From Bipolaris cookei (taxonomy: Eukaryota > Ascomycota > Dothideomycetes > Pleosporales > Pleosporaceae): a stretch of 64,000 bases of DNA. This document shows, piece by piece, positions 34,482 through 45,046 of this stretch. A program made the position numbers and the translations under genes. A model generated the notes under the pieces. It was not told the origin of the DNA. It made no database searches and saw nothing but the letters and a program-made list of their open reading frames with translations. The stretch's first letter is position 1. Each line of letters begins with the position of its first letter. Location: contig NRSV01000002.1 in assembly GCA_002286855.1 (NCBI GenBank), forward strand, positions 492,152-556,151, written 5' to 3'.

Positions 34482-36167
34482 ATGTCCCAACTACGTAAAG
34501 ATACATTAACTCAGAGAGAAGGCAGAATTACTCTTGCTATTCAGGCCTATCGTACGGGCCAGTTTAAGAGCATTCGACGCGCTGCTGCTGTCTACAACGT
34601 TCCTTTTCAGCGGCTTTCTGATCGGCTTAACAAAATCACTTTTCGACCCCAGATATCTCCAAACTGCCGCAAACTAACTATAATTGAAGAGCAAACAATT
34701 GTACGATATATTCTTGATCTAGACTCACGAGGATTTGCTCCCCGACTGTGTGAGGTAGCGGATATGGCAGAGAAACTACTGCGCGTACGAGATGGCCAAC
34801 CTTTAGGCAAGAACTGGGCAGAGCGATTTGTATCGCGTTCCGACGAGCTTAAAACAGCTTTCAATCGAGCAAAGGACCGCCAGAGAATACAGCAGGAAGA
34901 TCCAGAGGTTATTAACGCGTGGTTTGAGCTTGTACGAGAGACAATTGAGAAGTATGGAGTACATTCTGACGACATCCATAACTTTGACGAGACTGGCTTT
35001 CAGATGGGCGTGATTGGCTCAATGAAGGTAGTTACAGGCGCAGAGCGTCGTACGAGGCCTACTTTGACGCAGCCAGGCAATCGTGAGTGGGTTACAGTTA
35101 TTCAGAGCATCTGCGCTGCGGGGTATGCTACTCCGCCATTCATTATCTACAAGGGACGCGTCCATATCTCTGCTTGGTACGAAGAAGTAGATATACCGTA
35201 CGATTGGAAGCTCTCAGTATCACAGAACGGCTGGACAAATAACGCGCTTGGTCTTGAGTGGTTAAAGCACTTTGACGAGCATACAAAGACGCGTCAGGTG
35301 GGGTCGTACAGGCTACTTATTCTTGACGGCCATGAGAGCCACCTAAACCAAGAATTTAAGGACTACTGTCTTGAACAGAAGATTCTTACTCTTTGTATGC
35401 CTGCTCATTCATCGCATATACTTCAGCCGCTTGACGTTGTCTGCTTTTCGCCTCTTAAGCAGAAGTACTCCCAACGCGTACGAGACTTGGCACGCCACCA
35501 CGTCTGGCATATTGATAAAGAACGCTTCCTGCCAGCCTTTCGAGACGCGTTTCGCGACGTATTTACGTTCGATAACTGCAAAAAAGCCTTTAAGGCAGCA
35601 GGGCTAGTTCCTATTAACGCGCAGAGAGTCATTGATCGTCTTGACGTACGCCTTTGTACCCCACCACAAGAAGCTCAGCTAGAAACACCCTGGGAGTCTA
35701 AAACCCCTAGCAATTCGTACGAATTTGGATCACAGTCGAAGCTTGTGAGAGATCCTTTCGTACGATCACCAACTGCTGCACAAGAAGGCTTCTCAAAGCT
35801 TATTAAAGGAGCTGAGGAGATGCTACATGAGAATGTGCTTATGAAGGCCCGCATACGAGAGCTTGAAGAGCAATTAGCTGAGGTAACAAAGCGCCGAGGG
35901 CGTAAAAGAAAGCGAATTCAGACAGGCGGGACACTAGACTTTGGTGCAGGAGCATCGCAGGCAGCTGAAAATGCTGCTACTGGTCGTACGGCATCAAAGA
36001 AGGCGGGTGGTGGGGGTAGTCAAGAAAAGGCTCTACCAGGTCAACGGCACTGTGGAACCTGTGGGAGAGTGGGCCATAACGCCCGTACGTGCCAAAAAGA
36101 TGTAGAAGAAGATTCTCTATCAGATACAAGTGAGTTGTATAACGCATCTATAGCTAGTGTAGAGTAA
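34482..36167 (+). CDS. Pogo/Fot-type transposase with C-terminal CCHC zinc knuckle
   Basis: 561 aa from ATG 34482; an upstream in-frame TTG is not needed. The N-terminal ~60 residues form a psq-like helix-turn-helix (SIRRAAAVYNVPFQRLSDRL), followed by a CENP-B-type second HTH (~75-150, with GKNWAERFVSR). The DDE_1 catalytic core shows NFDETGF, then LLILDGHESH and LQPLDVVCFSPLK, giving a D-D-D triad as in Fot1. A coiled, Lys/Arg-rich stretch (LEEQLAEVTKRRGRKRKRI) may hold the nuclear signal. Near the end, CGTCGRVGHNARTC is a full CX2CX4HX4C zinc knuckle. No stop or frameshift is seen, so it may be active. Confidence 0.93.
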   Translation: MSQLRKDTLTQREGRITLAIQAYRTGQFKSIRRAAAVYNVPFQRLSDRLNKITFRPQISPNCRKLTIIEEQTIVRYILDLDSRGFAPRLCEVADMAEKLLRVRDGQPLGKNWAERFVSRSDELKTAFNRAKDRQRIQQEDPEVINAWFELVRETIEKYGVHSDDIHNFDETGFQMGVIGSMKVVTGAERRTRPTLTQPGNREWVTVIQSICAAGYATPPFIIYKGRVHISAWYEEVDIPYDWKLSVSQNGWTNNALGLEWLKHFDEHTKTRQVGSYRLLILDGHESHLNQEFKDYCLEQKILTLCMPAHSSHILQPLDVVCFSPLKQKYSQRVRDLARHHVWHIDKERFLPAFRDAFRDVFTFDNCKKAFKAAGLVPINAQRVIDRLDVRLCTPPQEAQLETPWESKTPSNSYEFGSQSKLVRDPFVRSPTAAQEGFSKLIKGAEEMLHENVLMKARIRELEEQLAEVTKRRGRKRKRIQTGGTLDFGAGASQAAENAATGRTASKKAGGGGSQEKALPGQRHCGTCGRVGHNARTCQKDVEEDSLSDTSELYNASIASVE

Positions 36168-36193
36168 TTCGAGTTTTCGTACATGAAGTTCGT

Positions 36194-36250
36194 GATGCCA
36201 AGAAAAAGTGTCCGGCTCGGTGGTGTGTCCGGCTCGGTGGTGCTTTACGT
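36194..36250 (-). repeat. Right terminal inverted repeat
   Basis: Reverse complement of 34402-34458 over all 57 bases, with the same two 17-mer copies. Confidence 0.9.
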
Positions 36251-36454
36251 TAACCCCCAACCAAAATAGAGAATTAAGACACCTACCATCTCTACCTGCG
36301 AAAAACCAAAAGTTCTACAATAAGGAAACCAACGATTCATAAACTCCCCTCTTTTAAACACGGGAGAAAAAAAAGACAATGAAAAGCAACAACTCACTTC
36401 CACCCATATCAACAGCAAATAAACTCAAACAAACGCATCGACAGCACCACCGCC

Positions 36455-38132
36455 TCAATCCGTCCTCGTCTTCGCACTCCCACTCGCTCCATGAATATCC
36501 GGATCATACTCTTCCTCCCTTACCCTCGCCGCCCTAATCCTCGCCTCCTTCCCATCCTCATCGCCGCTCTCCTGTTCATCAATCCCCACTTCCCTCCTCC
36601 TCTGCCTCTCCCAATCCTCACCCTCTTCCTCACTATCGCTCTCCTCCTCTTCCCTGACAACCCCGTACCTCGCATTTTCGCCCCCAGACGCCTCGGGATC
36701 CTTGATAAAATTATCAATGATCCAGTATTGAAGGGCGTTCATAATCAGCGGGAAAACAAACATAACGAATGCAATCTGAAGTGCAGTGTTGCCCTCGGTC
36801 CAGCGGAGTGCCCAGTCGCCTATCCATGCGATCCAGGGGAGGAGGGCGAACAGGACGAGAACGCAAAGTTTCATGCCAATGAGGCCAAGGAAGTAAATGA
36901 TGGATTGTTTGAGCCACCAGGTTGCGCGGGGTGGGTGGCCGTAGTTGCCTGAGCGGATGGATTCTGGGGGGTTGGCGAGGGGGGTGAGGGAGAAGGCTCT
37001 GTGGAGGAGGCGGAGGAGAAGGACGAGGATGGGAATGCCGATTGTGGTCTATATGTGTTGATTAGTTTATGAGCAAGGGAAGAAATGGGTAGTGGGGGGG
37101 AAGAGGACTTACATCGATGGCTAGGTTCAAGAGGTAGAACGAACATGGGTTTGGCTGGTCTCCCTCGCTGTCTTTGCTGACCAGGTGCGTGGTAGTGGCT
37201 GGTGAGACGGTGGCTACATCGAATTTTCCAGAAGAGAGCATCGACATGAGGATGTTTGCAAGATGGAGTAAGACCGAGCCAAAGACTTGCTTGGATACGT
37301 CGAAGAACCAGATCTTGAGCGGTCGGCGGGGATGTTCGCGCATCCGCTTGACGGCAAGTGATGAGACAGCGAGAAGTCCTAGAGCTGCTTGTACTAGCAA
37401 GGCAAAATCTCCAAGGAGATTGCACTCGCCATTTCCAGATTCGCCGTCCATGGGGTTGCCTTGTGCAGCGGCTTGTTTGTCAGGCTCTCCCGTCTCCAGA
37501 GGCTTCGTGTCTGGCGCAGCAGATGTGGGCTTGTGTACGTTCTCGGGCGCAGCTTCTTCGTTGTTCGCGTTCACGTCGTCGTCTGTAACCGCAGCACTGG
37601 TGGTCGCTGGTGCAAGATCGGTGGGTTTAGCTGGTTGCTCTGTCTTCGCCGGTTCTGCCTCGACGCCATCGATGCCCATAAGTTCGGTCTCGAACACTGT
37701 GATCGCACCTTGGTTAGCTCATCGTTCTAGTGAATGAAGGGAAAAAAGAAATATCTCAGCCACACAAAACGTACCGAGTGTCGATCCTGCTGGAATGACA
37801 TCGATGGCATGGTTCCCATATGCCAGTTCCGGTGGTATCGTCAACTTCCTGCCCTCTCCGATACACATGTCCAGCAGCCCCTGATCCCAGCCCTTGATGA
37901 CCTGGCCCCTTCCAATCGTAAACCTAAACGGAGTCCCAGAATCATAGCTCGAGTCGAACTGCGTGCCGTCGCTGAGCAGCGTGCCCTTGTACATCATAGA
38001 AACCTTGTCTCCATTTTTTGTTTTGCGCGTGCATTCCACTGGTCGTGTGACTTCGATCTTGAGATCTGCCGCGAGTGTGGGCGAGGGCAGCAGCGCCAGT
38101 GCGAGTGCGAGAAGCGCATTGAGGGGCCGCAT
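36455..38132 (-). CDS. FKBP-type prolyl isomerase fused to STIMATE-type membrane domain
   Basis: Three exons, 37775-38132, 37113-37696 and 36455-37048, give 511 aa. The N-terminus is a signal peptide (MRPLNALLALALALLPSPTL AA). The FKBP domain covers residues ~25-135: GDKVSMMYKGTLLSDGTQFD, GQVIKGWDQGLLDMCIGEGR, then PAGSTL joined across intron 1 to VFETELMGIDG, which restores the usual last strand. An Ala/Pro/Glu-rich linker (~135-210) has no stop and leads into a multi-pass domain: ECNLLGDFALLVQAALGLLA, RPLKIWFFDVSKQVFGS, NLAID joined across intron 2 to TTIGIPILVLLLRLLHR, and two more helices. This matches fungal vacuolar-membrane/STIMATE (TMEM110) proteins. The C-terminus is acidic. The FKBP part would face the ER lumen. 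Two overlapping genes with an unseen splice form remain possible. Confidence 0.75.
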
Positions 38133-38950
38133 GACAGCGGCGGGAGAAAGAAAGGTAGAGAGGAAAGGGTGGGTGCCTGCGCAGTTCGCAAAGTACAAGG
38201 CGGTCGTTAATGTTTCTCGCGACAAGAAAACACCCAAAGCCGCAAGCTATTCGTCGCCGGCAAGACAAGGTATGGGTAAGCAGAGACGTTTGTGCACTCT
38301 AAACCACGAATCGATGCTGATTAAGGTCGGTTCTTCGGGAGAACGTGTCAAGGGTGAAACACCGTCCGTGTGGCGCGCTGCCAATTTGGATGCAGCAGCT
38401 GCAATAGCAACAAGAGATAAGGAATCGTGGAACAGGAGGGGGGTAACTGGCGCTCAACGCCAGACTTGGTGGTGGGTGTGCTGGCTCCTGACGTGCATGA
38501 CACCTCCTCGTGAGGTAAGTCGAGTTAGGGCCCAATGGGCAAGGGTGTGCCTAGAGCCCGTGGCGGCTCAAGTGGCGATCATTACGATGGTGTGCATACC
38601 GGACTGATTGGCTGCCGGGGCTGGACCCAATGACTACACATGGAAGCACGACATGGGGCACTAGGGTTCTATCCGAATGGAATTGGCATTTTAGCTAGTA
38701 TGTAGATTGGTTATGAAATACCGCCGAAGGATTTACATACATACATACACAACACTCACGTGCACAACATGCAAGGACGATATGCTGATGATACAAAGCG
38801 AATGTCGTCGCCTCCTCCCAACCCACCAAATTACCTGCAAAACGCCACTGATGCTACAAAGAAAAATCGACGCAGTTCAAAGGGACAAACTAGGAAATCC
38901 CCTCAGCATGGTGCCGAAGGGCTTGGCAATGGTTGCTAGATGCATGCCTA
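38133..38950. other. Intergenic
   Basis: Promoter of the FKBP-STIMATE gene and 3' flank of the next transporter gene. Nothing else recognised. Confidence 0.5.
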
Positions 38951-40864
38951 CTACTCGTGGTCCTCTGGCCGCTTCAATGGACTTGTCCTTGCTGGACTGT
39001 CTACTAATGCAGCTCCATTCACACCAGGCGCAAGCTGAAGACTGGTGCGCACTATGCTTTGCCCTGGCCGTACTACCACGCTGCCTCTTCTATCGCGCTC
39101 CAGAGGGTCTACTGTGTTCACAGCCGCATACTCGCTCTGGTTCTGCAGATGGGCATTCATGAGCGCCTCCTCCCTCATCTTCTTAAACTTCATATAGTTG
39201 TATGCGGCGATGCTGCCAATAGTAACGACAAGCCCAGTCAGGTTGATGGGCGTAAGCGGATCCTTAAAAACGAGATTTGCGGTTCCAATGGTAACCACCT
39301 CCTTGAAAATGCCACAAATGCTAAGGGTGACGACCGAGGTCCGCTTCAGCAGAGCAAACTCGGATGAGGTCATGAGAAAGGCTAGGACTCCCGGGAATAA
39401 AAGAATACCAATGCCGAGAACAGTGCCCTTTGTTTCGAATAGGTGTGAAAGGCCCTCTAAAAGCGCGGGGAAGCCTTCCACGGGTATCGCGAGAATGAAT
39501 ATGCTGAGGAACATGACAGGCGCAAGGAAGAAGATGGAGGAAAATGGGTTCGCCGTGGCGGGGTTGCGCAAGAGCAGAATCTGGGTCAGGGACCAGCGGA
39601 AGCCCGATGAGCACGCTGATACCATGACGAGAATGAAGCCGAGCGTGTGAAAGGCAGCTTCACCAGCTACCATCATCACGACACCGGCAGTCATGATGAG
39701 AATGATGAAGACGAGTCTCCATGACGGTTGTTCGAGACGAAAGAGGAATGCGAAGACGAGGACAAAGCCTAATGCAGATGACTTGCACATTGCTGTTCAT
39801 GTTAGCCGTCTTTTTTTCTAAACAGTGGCATGCGAGCACTTACTGAAAAAAGTTAATGAGATGAACTTCAAGCTTGTGTTACCCAAGCCAATGTCCATGC
39901 CAGTGGCTGCACCACAGGGTCCAAGCCTGCTAAAGTAGAACCACTTGGTCATGAGCGGCTTCTTTGGGTCCAGCGGCTCGGCACGCCCTCTGGCGCCATG
40001 CGGGTTAAGGGAGTCGTGTCTTGGTCGAAAGGAGGGTATGAGAAACAAGACGAGAGATGCGAGGGTAAACTGCACAATCATGTGCAGACATGTGGTGAAC
40101 AAAGGAAATGGGAAAATATTCTTGGTCTCGCCGTCGTCCTTGGCCTCCTTGAACATCCACTTGTTGTAGACGGAAATGGATATGGAGAAGAAGTACCTGA
40201 GACGGGTCAGTTTTACGACCAGTCTTATGTATTTGCTAGAGTCGTGTGTTTACCATAGACCGATGAGGACGGCATTGATGAGCATGGATTTGAGGAGATT
40301 CTGGTCGGCAATCTTCTTCTCCTCCTTGGTGTACGTGTCGTCGGGAGCGATGCGCTGGTCGAGCAAGGTGTTCCTCCTCTTTCTTCTCCGGCGCCTGCGC
40401 CTGTCTCTCTTTGTGAGGCCCGTCTCCTCGTCATCCTCGAGCCCGTCTGCGCTCATGTCGTCGGTGTCGTGCTCGTCGCTGTCACTCTGGGAGTCTGAGT
40501 CTGAGCGGTCTGCGCCCGACGACTCTGGGCCTTCTTCGGCAATGTGGTCCGAAGGGCGGCGGTGCTTCTTGGAGTCTGTTCTGGTGGGTAGGGTGGCGCC
40601 GGCGAGGGAGGAGGAGCGTCGTCGAGCAGCGGCGTGGTCATCCGTCATGGTAGGGACGGGCGGGTGGATAAGCGTGGCAATGTGGGTGCGTTGGGGGAGC
40701 CTAGGGCCTTCATCCGAATCGATGTCGGAGAGGGAGCTGTTGGAAGGGAGAGAGGGTAGGGTCCTCAGCGGGAACTCGTTCCCCGGACTAAGCAGCGGGC
40801 CTTGTCGTGCAACCGAGTCTTGTAGCTGCAGCCAGCGAGCGATGCGGGTCTGCTCTGAAGTCAT
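38951..40864 (-). CDS. TPT/DMT-superfamily transporter, SLC35C2-like
   Basis: Three exons, 40254-40864, 39844-40196 and 38951-39792, with 57- and 51-bp introns, give 601 aa. The long N-terminal region (~190 aa) is polar with Ser/Asp clusters and a run of Arg/Lys (KRDRRRRRRRKRR), then LINAVLIGLW-YFFSISISVYNKWMF starts the first helix of the triose-phosphate transporter fold. Further conserved stretches are GLGNTSLKFISLTFF-TMCKSSA and SSGFRWSLTQILL, and LICGIFKEV-like SICGIFKEVVTIG near helix 9. This pattern fits the SLC35C2/Ymd8 group of Golgi nucleotide-sugar or related transporters. The substrate is not known. The C-terminal ~70 residues are cytosolic. Confidence 0.85.
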
Positions 40865-41714
40865 GCTGCGAGACGGCGCTGTGCTGATTCGCCTTGGCCT
40901 TCACCGCCAAGGACAGGAGAAGCTCTAGTTTCCAGCTCGGGGGCCACGGGCTAGCATCAGGGGCTGGTGCGGGGCGGTGCGTCAAGGAGATGCTTCAGAG
41001 CAACAGAAACAATGCAGGTACACAAGTTGTATACTAGACACATATTCACTCGTACACACGTACCGTTGTGTATATTCGGCCCTCTGCTACAAGTATTACC
41101 GCCTCCCTGTTGCTGCAGCGCCGCAAATTGCTGCACACAGACACCGGAGCAGACATGGTGCGGCAGAATGACAGCCAATCACCACCACGTGTCATCGTAC
41201 ACACGATGACTGCATTGGCGGGGAAGCACCCGGGAGACGATCCACTGCGTCATGTGATCATGTGTGGTCTAGATAGAGTCTAGATGTCTAGATGTCTAGA
41301 TGTCGCTGCGGATCCGAGCTGGGCGCCGGGCTACTGCACGCGAGCAATACTCACGCGTAATACATGTCGGCCCAAAAACCTGCCCCTGCGATAGTTTTGG
41401 ACAGAGGGATAAAAAAACTTGTTTGAAACAAGCAAGCCTCCATGTAAAGCGTTACAGTCGTCAGTCTCCCTTCCAAAAACAAATAACAAGTAGTAAGCAA
41501 TGCAAGACACGCACATGCTGAGCAAGCAAGTCTTAATGTTTCCATTTTCTTCAAATACTCCGTCTTGCATGCATGGCAGTGCCTACAGGCCAAGCGTGCG
41601 CCAATCATGCTGTGCATACCATGAAATACATGCCCAGAGGATATCCAAACTCAAACGCCATCGTATGCAAAACATAACAACAAGTAAACATTAGTGCCCG
41701 CTGCACACCCATGG
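40865..41714. other. Intergenic
   Basis: Upstream of the transporter and downstream of hymA. It holds a short tandem repeat (listed separately) and a C/T-rich part. No gene. Confidence 0.5.
41281..41304. repeat. Tandem repeat, three TAGATGTC units
   Basis: Three perfect copies of an eight-mer, preceded by a related imperfect unit. Probably a simple microsatellite. Confidence 0.8.
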
Positions 41715-43045
41715 CTATATGGCTGCAGGTGGCACAACTGGCGCTGGCGGCAGCTGCTCAATCTGACGGATCAAGAAGCTTTTCTCATCGATAAACTGCT
41801 CGTCCTCTGTTCGGTCTTCAAGGAACGAAGGAAGGAAGCGCAGCAGCTTATCCCGGTTGCTGATCAGGATGCGTTGCACTGCGACTGACTTGTTGGGGTT
41901 GGCAACAAAAACCTATCGTTGTAAGCATTAGACCCAAGCAGCTACAATTCTGACGCTGCTCACCTTAAAGACGTGGAAACCCTCGTAATTGATCATTTTC
42001 CTGTCATCTCGCAATAGCTTCATGATGATCTTGAGATGCTCGCCAGAGTCGACGTATTGTGTCATGACGTTGTAATTGGCTCGGTCCAGCAGAATCTCGC
42101 CCAGCAGTTTGATAGACTGACGCTTTGTTACATAGCTTTCCGACTGAACCAACATCGTGTTGTACTTTGAGAAAAAAGCATCGAAATTGGTCTGCAGGAA
42201 TGTAGCTACCAACGGCTTGTGTTTGGTGAGGATTTCCTGTCAATGTGTCAGTTACCTGTCCAAGGGTCCTCATACCAGCCACTCTTACCCTGAACGTATT
42301 GAATGCGTCTGCGCTGACTTCAAATGCACCCTTGTCTATCCATCCAAAGAACTTCCAGAACACGCCGTTGCTAGATGACGGTAGATCAGGGTTGACACTG
42401 CCCAGGTCAAGTGTCTTTCCGTCCTCCATTGGCTCGTCGTAGAGAAGCAGCGCAGCAATTGCGTCATACTTGAGCGCCTCGCGCAGAATCCCGCCACATG
42501 GCATGGCGCTCTCTCGCCTGTCGTAGCCCCGACATAGCGCTATTATGATATCCGGCCTGTATGCGACAACATGCTCCAAGACTTGCGGGGTTGGCTGGCC
42601 GGCAGGCTTGTAGCGGAATGCGGTCGAGAAAATGACTTGTGCGTCCTTTCGCGACTCGAACGGGAGCTTGTGTATGTTTATAGCCAGGGCGTAGAGCAGG
42701 TCTTCGTTAAGTATGTTTGTGAGGAGCTGGAAGACGGCCTCTGGGTTGACTTCGATATCTGTTGCATGTGTCAGCGCTGTAGAGACTTGTGCACATGGTA
42801 CAATCACAGAAAGGCGAACCGTACCAGGCGTGCCCTGAAGCCGGACTTTCATCTGCTGCAGGTCGAGCGCAAGACCCTCCTCCAGCTGTCACGTGTTAGC
42901 CATGTTTTGCAGGCACCTCGACGCCGCCACAAGGTCGCACCTTGGGATTGGGCTTGTCCTCCTGCCCAAGCCGCAGTGTGAGCTCCTTGATTGACCTCGT
43001 CAACTCAAGATTGTTCTTCTGTTTGTTCCGAAAGAGGAAAGCCAT
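41715..43045 (-). CDS. hymA: Mo25-like scaffold protein HymA
   Basis: Five exons: 42941-43045, 42825-42885, 42289-42758, 41964-42236 and 41715-41912, giving 368 aa. The protein starts MAFLFRNKQKNNLELTRSIK and has the Mo25 armadillo-like array: NEDLLYALAINIHKLPFESRKDAQVIF, YDRRESAMPCGGILREALKY, VFWKFFGWIDKGAFEVSADA, TNFDAFFSKYNTMLVQSE, YVTKRQSIKLLGEILLDR, MKLLRDDRKMINYEGFHVFK and VFVANPNKS. Mo25/HymA binds and activates GCK-type kinases (MST/STRAD in animals, the RAM pathway in yeast Hym1). In Aspergillus nidulans hymA is needed for conidiophore development. Introns are 51-66 bp, all GT-AG, and keep frame throughout. Length matches the family. Confidence 0.95.
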
Positions 43046-43589
43046 GTTGAGCGGTCTGCCAGGCTTTCCAGGGCGAGGGTCGATGTGGGATAGCGGCGAC
43101 GACGTGTGGGGTTGCAACTTGAGGCCAGGGCCGAGAAGGTTCTATCTTGACGGCGACGACATGCAGGCGGGAGCGGATGAAGTTTATCCTGACACAGTGG
43201 AAGGTTTGATGTAAGCAGGGGACGCCAGCACGTTTTGTTGTTCTGCCAGTGTTTTGCTGTACTGACGCTGTTGGCGGTTGCTTGTGAATGGTCCGAGGGT
43301 CAGCCCTGCAGTCAGTGCTAGCGCCCGCCTGCCGGGCTTTCTTCCACGTCCGTACTTCCACTCGCCCACCCATTTCAGTGCCCTTTAATTGAACCCAGCA
43401 TGATACGGCGCGCGGCTGCAGAGAAGCACTGATTGCATCGCCTGAAATTTTTGACTATTTCTATGTAATGACGTATGACCTCGTCTTAGCACCGAAGCTG
43501 CGGTAGTTGCCTCGTACACGCGGAATTCCCCCGCACGATTCCCACCCATTATGTCACGTGCATGCCTTGTGCACTTCACAGAGGCGCTT
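43046..43589. other. Intergenic
   Basis: Promoter of hymA and 3' flank of the kinase gene. Nothing further recognised. Confidence 0.5.
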
Positions 43590-45046
43590 TCACTGCGCAA
43601 AATACGCATGCTCGAGAAACTGGATCCAGAATTAGCGTTTGCTCGTATGTCTGATCTACTAGGTGTACCTTTGATGCGCCTATCCTTGTGCTGCTTTCGT
43701 ACCTGACCAGGCTGCCTACAAGGTCGCGTTCTGCTTCGGATAGGTCAGGTAACAAATGAGACCACTCTTGTGCTGGGTACTCGTAGAATTGCACCTTACC
43801 CCAATCGCGAAAACCTGCTGCTTCCTGCTATAATCAGTAAAATCCTTCGTGATTGCAATCATGTGTGAACTTACCGGCCAAACATCCAAATTTGGTGTTC
43901 CCAGCTTCTTAAACACACTTTGGATCAACGCCAGGTCACTTCCCAGCTCTCCGGAATCGAACAGTGTCTCATGGCCAGGAGTGAGTGCTTCCGCCACCGT
44001 GCAGCCGGCTGCCCATAGGTCCAGACTGCAATCATACTTTTGGTTACCGAACAAAAGTTCCGGAGGTCGGTAACAGGTGGTACCAACGTCGGTGATCTTC
44101 GAGTCTGCCGGTTCTGAGCCTGGCACTCCAGGCGCCCAAGCAATGCCAAAATCAGACAGATATGCAGGGCCGTCAAGAGACTTGAGAAGAATGTTGGAAG
44201 GTTTGACGTCGCGATGGATGATACCTTTGTTGTGAATGAAGGCTAGGCCAATAAAGAGGTCCTTGATGCATGACTTGATTTGACTCTTTGACAGCTTCTT
44301 GTCACGTAGCAGATCACTAAAGTCGTAGCGCATAAAAGGAAAGACTAGGACAAACTGACTTCCGTTCTCACGGAAAGTGTCCAGTAGCGGGATGATGCGG
44401 TCTGAGGCTGCAAGGCTAAGGATGTTGGCTTCCCGTTTCGAGTCGTGGGGTGGTTCCATAACTGAAGGCATCGTGATTTTGAGTGCGACCAGTCTGCTCT
44501 TTGCAGGCGAGTCTACTGGAAAGAAGCCGTCATTGCCTAATGCGGGTGCTTTGTAGACGACAGAGAAGAGACCTTCACGGTGGTAGACGGCATTATGATA
44601 TTTCCCAATAGGTTTGCCGCCTGGGGTTGGAACATAGTCTTCATCCTATCATAAGAGTTAGTGCATGTCGGGATGATTGTGATGTGCAACCCAACCTCTG
44701 ATGTGGGAAACTCAAGTGATGGCTGCGGAAGGCACATCACCTTGTCATTGCACTGCCTGTCATAGTCGTCCTGGAAAAGCATTAGAACTTCAACGTCGAG
44801 ATGCAAGAGGTGTGGTTTATACCAAGGAATGCGCTGCATTATAAAAAGCTGCCTCGTCTCTAGTCGCTTCTTTACGGGCATCGGCTGCGGATAGCGATGG
44901 GTTGGACGATTGGTAGGCAGATGTTCTGGCACGGGATTAGCTACGGCGACAAGAAAAGGTTGGAATCTGGCGTGTGGCAGGCAAGCAAAGGCGTGCAATC
45001 TCTCAGCAAATAGCAGGAGAGGGAGTGCATCCAAGCATCGAGACAT
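43590..45046 (-). CDS. CDK-like serine/threonine kinase (Csk1/CAK-like)
   Basis: Four exons, 44696-45046, 43875-44645, 43669-43824 and 43590-43619, give 435 aa. The kinase core begins after exon 1: GKYHNAVYHREGLFSVVYKA (Gly-rich loop region), VALKI (ATP Lys), then HRDVKPSNILL, LSDFGIAW, GTTCYRPPELLFG and DLWAAGCTVAEAL. The activation loop ends in PPE instead of APE, as in CDK-activating-kinase relatives. The last exon is only 30 bp and gives FLEHAYFAQ, the usual end of lobe C (RI-ASK-FLEHAYF). This supports the 49-bp intron before it. The first exon (117 residues, MSRCLDALPLLLFAERL) lacks known motifs and may be partly mis-modelled. Confidence 0.82.

Larger units (their letters stand above)
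34402..36250 (+). mobile_element. Intact Fot1/pogo-type DNA transposon
   Basis: A 1849-bp element flanked by TA target duplications (34400-34401, 36251-36252). It has perfect 57-bp terminal inverted repeats, 34402-34458 and 36194-36250. Each repeat begins ACGTAAAG and holds a direct repeat of the 17-mer CACCACCGAGCCGGACA, then CTTTTTCTTGGCATC. One uninterrupted transposase gene fills the interior. Where compared, it is identical to the copy at 17487, which points to recent transposition. It inserted 138 bp after the CoA-transferase stop codon, between two convergent genes. Confidence 0.93.

Noticed and set aside
37174..37737. 187-codon plus frame
   Set aside because: Antisense to the linker and membrane domain of the FKBP-STIMATE gene.
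37697..37774. Alternative acceptor at 37709 for the FKBP intron
   Set aside because: It would insert four residues (GAIT) into the conserved last FKBP strand; the acceptor at 37697 restores the normal sequence.
44769..44820. Possible extra intron in kinase exon 1 (GTATAA donor, CTAATGC branch, CCAG acceptor)
   Set aside because: Removing it breaks the reading frame into the kinase domain and gives an early stop, so the unspliced form is preferred.
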